Positions 61,811 to 64,000 of a DNA stretch of 64,000 bases are shown in pieces. The DNA lies in contig NZ_KK211226.1 in assembly GCF_000621205.1 (NCBI RefSeq), forward strand, positions 118,947-182,946, in the 5' to 3' direction. The notes below the pieces were generated by a model that saw only the letters and a program-made list of their open reading frames with translations, ran no database searches and was not told the DNA's origin. Position 1 is the stretch's first letter. Each line of letters begins with the position of its first letter. The DNA is from Halotalea alkalilenta DSM 17697 (GTDB taxonomy: Bacteria; Pseudomonadota; Gammaproteobacteria; Pseudomonadales; Halomonadaceae). Position numbers and translations under genes: made by a program.

Positions 61811-62641
61811 ATGCCAGTTCCCTATCCTTCTTTCGACGCAGTGACCATCACCAGCGTCGCCAATCCGCGAGTCAAAGCGCTGCGCAAGCTCAAGGAGCGC
61901 AAGTATCGAGAGCAACTTGGCCAGCACCTGGTCGAGGGGGTAAGGGCGATCGCCGACGGCCTCGATGCCGAGGCGCAGCTGGCCTGCCTGCTGTTCGACG
62001 TCGATGCGCGCGCGACCGATCCCGCCCTGGCGGCGCTGCTCGCCCGTGCGGCCGGCCTCGGAGCCGATCTGCTGCCGACCACCCGCGAGGTGCTCGGCGG
62101 CTTCTCGGCCCGTGCCAACCCCCATCACGCGGTCGCGGTGTTCAAGCAGCGCTGGACCGTGCTCGATACGCTCTCGCCGCGGGCCGACGAGGTGTGGATC
62201 GCGCTGGAGTCCCCGCGCGATCCAGGCAATCTCGGCACCATCATCCGCAGCTGCGAGGCGGCAGGCGGTGCCGGCGTAATTCTCATCGACGACGCCTGCG
62301 ATCCCTACTCACCGGAGGCGATGCGCGCCAGCACCGGCGCGCTGTTCGGTGTGCGGCTGGTGCGCAGCCGGCGCGACGAGTTCATCGCCTGGGCGGCGCG
62401 CGAGCCGCTCGAGCTGATCGGCACCGGGCTTGCGCGCAGCGAGGACTATCGCTCGCCGGACTATGCCGGCCCCACGGTGCTGCTGATGGGCACCGAACGC
62501 GACGGCCTGAGCGACGAGCTCAGTCTCGCCTGCGACCGTATCGTGCGGATTCCGATGCGCGGTCGCACCGATTCGCTCAACCTCTCGGTCGCAAGCGCCC
62601 TGATGCTGTTCGAAGCGACCAACCGCAAGGCCGGCGCCTGA
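61811..62641 (+). CDS. SpoU/TrmH-family RNA 2'-O-methyltransferase
   Basis: 276-residue SAM-dependent methyltransferase of the SPOUT class. An N-terminal substrate-binding domain begins TITSVANPRVKALRKLKERKYREQLGQHLVEGVRAI. The knotted catalytic domain has motif 1 SPRDPGNLGTIIRSCEAAGG, motif 2 VLLMGTERDGLSDEL and motif 3 IPMRGRTDSLNLSVASALMLFE. The target RNA base (rRNA or tRNA) cannot be told. ATG 61811 is 32 bases after the SIP gene and has homology from the start; a start at 61697 overlaps SIP. Confidence 0.93.
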   Translation: MPVPYPSFDAVTITSVANPRVKALRKLKERKYREQLGQHLVEGVRAIADGLDAEAQLACLLFDVDARATDPALAALLARAAGLGADLLPTTREVLGGFSARANPHHAVAVFKQRWTVLDTLSPRADEVWIALESPRDPGNLGTIIRSCEAAGGAGVILIDDACDPYSPEAMRASTGALFGVRLVRSRRDEFIAWAAREPLELIGTGLARSEDYRSPDYAGPTVLLMGTERDGLSDELSLACDRIVRIPMRGRTDSLNLSVASALMLFEATNRKAGA

Positions 62642-62645
62642 GCCA

Positions 62646-62661
62646 GGTTTCACGTGAAACG
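62646..62661. promoter_or_regulatory. parS: parS site 4
   Basis: GGTTTCACGTGAAACG carries the perfect 14-base ParB core (62647-62660). It is in the 23-bp gap between the SpoU methyltransferase stop and the racemase remnant. Confidence 0.9.
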
Positions 62662-62664
62662 TCA

Positions 62665-62943
62665 TCATCCGGCCAGCGCGTACTCCACCGCCGCCTCGAC
62701 GTGCAGCCGGGTGGTATCGTAGAGCGCCACACCGGTGTCCGGCGGGGTGACCAGCAGTCCGATCTCGGTACAGCCGAGGATCACCCCTTGGGCACCGCGA
62801 GCAGCCAACGCCTCGATCGCCTCGACGTAGCAGCGACGCGACTGCTCATGCAGCTCGCCATGGCACAGCTCGTCGAAGATGATCCGGTCCAGCTCGGCGA
62901 TGCTCGGCGTATCCGGCACCAGCACGTCGAGCTCGAACTCCCG
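62665..62943 (-). pseudogene. Truncated aspartate/glutamate racemase (C-terminal remnant)
   Basis: The minus strand encodes about 92 residues (REFELDVLVPDTPSIAEL ... AVEYALAG) matching the C-terminal third of YgeA-type Asp/Glu racemases: ELCHGELHEQSRRCYVEAIEAL and GAQGVILGCTEIGLLV, with the second catalytic Cys in LGCTEI, and DTTRLHVEAAVEYAL. An in-frame TAA sits immediately upstream (62944-62946), and the N-terminal domain with the first catalytic Cys is not present in the next 190 bases in any frame. A small internal start (62925) could still produce an 86-residue fragment, which would lack activity. Confidence 0.75.
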
Positions 62944-63135
62944 TTAACCATCGGCGAACGATGCGCCCAGCGCTTTTTCGCCACCCCGACAATCCGACGG
63001 CCTTGGCTGGGCCCCAGGACCAAAGTCGCGGCTCGATTTGTCATTGCCGCCCCGATTGGCCACCATGAAAGACGGTTCGGCCCAAGCGTACGACGCCCTG
63101 CGGCCCTTCGAAGAACGACAATGAGAGGATTCGCG

Positions 63136-63819
63136 ATGCATGACGCTCACCCGATCGAGGCAGTGATTTTCGATATGGACGGGCTGCTGCTGGACTCCGA
63201 GCGGCTGGCGATGGAAGCGCTGGTGGCGGCGGGAGACGAGCTCGGCTATGAGATGCCCGAATCGTTCTGCCAGGCGATGATCGGTGTGCCGGCCGACCGC
63301 TGCCGCGCGATGGTGGTCGAGACCTACGGCGCGGATTTCCCGCTCGAGCGCTACTTCGCCGCCCAGGAGGTGCACCTGCGCGCGATGGTCGACAACGGCC
63401 GGCTGAGCACCAAGGCGGGCGTCGGCGCACTGCTCGACCTGCTCGACAGCCATCGCCTGCCCCGTGCGATCGCCACCTCGTCGAGCCGCTACCGTACCGA
63501 TCACCACCTGGCGCTGGCCGGCATCGACGGCCGCTTCCAGGCGATCGTCACCCGCGACGACGTCTCGCGCGGCAAACCCCATGCGGACCCTTACCTCGCC
63601 GCCGCGGATAAGCTCGGGGTCGCACCGGCCAGCTGCCTGGCCCTCGAGGACTCCTACAACGGCATTCGTGCCGCGCACGCGGCGAACATCCCTGTGATCA
63701 TGATCCCGGACCTGCTGCCGCCGACCGACGAGATGCGCGACACCGCGCTGAAGGTGGTCGACACGCTCCATGACGTCGTCGAGTGGCTGACCCCGAGGCT
63801 CGCCGCCCGCAGCGCATGA
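63136..63819 (+). CDS. HAD-family hydrolase (phosphoglycolate/beta-phosphoglucomutase-like)
   Basis: 227-residue HAD phosphatase with a C1 cap. Motif I is EAVIFDMDGLLLDSERLAME, motif II is AIATSSS, motif III includes RGKPHADPYLAAADKLG, and motif IV is CLALEDSYNGIRAAHAANIPVIMIPDLLPP. This is the YniC/YcjU-like subgroup, acting on small sugar phosphates. The start at 63136 is preceded by AGAGGA; an ATG at 63121 is less likely. Downstream a GC hairpin follows. Confidence 0.92.
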   Translation: MHDAHPIEAVIFDMDGLLLDSERLAMEALVAAGDELGYEMPESFCQAMIGVPADRCRAMVVETYGADFPLERYFAAQEVHLRAMVDNGRLSTKAGVGALLDLLDSHRLPRAIATSSSRYRTDHHLALAGIDGRFQAIVTRDDVSRGKPHADPYLAAADKLGVAPASCLALEDSYNGIRAAHAANIPVIMIPDLLPPTDEMRDTALKVVDTLHDVVEWLTPRLAARSA

Positions 63820-63847
63820 CGCCAGGCTCCTTCGCGCAAGCGCCCGA

Positions 63848-63872
63848 GAGGCGCAGGAGTTCCCTGCGCCTC
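63848..63872 (+). terminator. Hairpin after the HAD gene
   Basis: GAGGCGCAGG and CCTGCGCCTC form a perfect 10-bp stem with a 5-base loop, 29 bases after the stop codon. No T-tract follows, so rho-independent strength is uncertain. Confidence 0.55.
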
Positions 63873-63960
63873 GCAGGCTGCTGACAAAGTATTTGAAGAT
63901 GCCACGATGGTTTCCAGCCGCCTCCGAGAGCGCGCTGGACGGCAATCGCTTGCACCGGGG

Positions 63961-63982
63961 TTTGCGACATGGATGTCGCAAA
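63961..63982. repeat. 22-bp inverted repeat at the window edge
   Basis: TTTGCGACAT-GG-ATGTCGCAAA is a perfect 10-bp inverted repeat followed by AGGCGCGCCCGGACAGGG. No open frame beyond the HAD gene looks real. It resembles a dispersed intergenic repeat, but only one copy is visible here. Confidence 0.5.
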
Positions 63983-64000
63983 AGGCGCGCCCGGACAGGG

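Noticed and set aside
62194..63135. Upstream extension of the HAD gene frame
   Set aside because: The extension overlaps the SpoU methyltransferase and the racemase remnant and encodes Arg-rich low-complexity sequence; the HAD domain begins after 63136.

Overview
The window is about 64 kb of GC-rich, gene-dense chromosomal DNA from a gammaproteobacterium. The gene families (heptose/Kdo LPS core genes, glyQS next to gmhB, etfAB with ETF-QO, TctABC transporters, FecIR signalling) fit an Oceanospirillales / Halomonadaceae-like organism. That placement is inferred from gene content, not from a marker gene. No rRNA, tRNA, CRISPR array, transposase or phage gene was recognised. Four copies of the ParB-binding core GTTTCACGTGAAAC lie 14-21 kb apart (8.15, 29.33, 43.84 and 62.65 kb). 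Together with glyQ-glyS-gmhB, which are near oriC in relatives such as Pseudomonas, they suggest an origin-proximal segment.

Layout. 0-14 kb: the 5' part of a SNF2-type helicase gene, then an LPS inner-core region (waaA, hldE, two GT9 enzymes, kdkA, a GT4 enzyme, a WaaE-like GT2, waaF, hldD) interrupted by a nitronate monooxygenase, a GST and two small exported proteins. 14-20 kb: glyQ, glyS, a fluoride riboswitch with crcB, gmhB and a YcaQ-type DNA glycosylase. 20-24 kb: a polar amino-acid ABC transporter and a glycine-zipper protein. 24-29 kb: ETF-QO, small membrane or unknown proteins, and etfBA.

29-44 kb is a sugar-acid (aldarate) catabolic island. One operon holds a GudX-like dehydratase, a TctC-B-A transporter and a DlgD-like dehydrogenase. 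A second TctC-B-A operon leads into a FadR/GntR regulator. A third, on the minus strand, holds KGSA dehydrogenase, KdgD and GudD. GudD, KdgD and KGSADH give the complete route from D-glucarate or galactarate to 2-oxoglutarate. Related 18-bp TTGT/ACAA operator-like sequences precede all three operons. A roughly 850-bp mosaic of intergenic repeats separates the first two.

44-64 kb: an AsmA protein; a FecI-FecR-TonB receptor iron system behind a Fur-like box; a cold-shock protein; a two-gene DNA-repair operon (FAN1-like nuclease, then a Cas4-like nuclease fused to an Fe-S XPD/DinG-type helicase); a MerR regulator; a minus-strand operon with a Xre-cupin regulator, a second amino-acid ABC transporter and a ureohydrolase; a siderophore-interacting protein; a SpoU methyltransferase; a truncated aspartate/glutamate racemase remnant; and a HAD phosphatase. 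The most distinctive items are the parS series, the fluoride riboswitch with an enlarged internal segment, the aldarate island with its shared operator, the repeat mosaic, and the nuclease-helicase operon.
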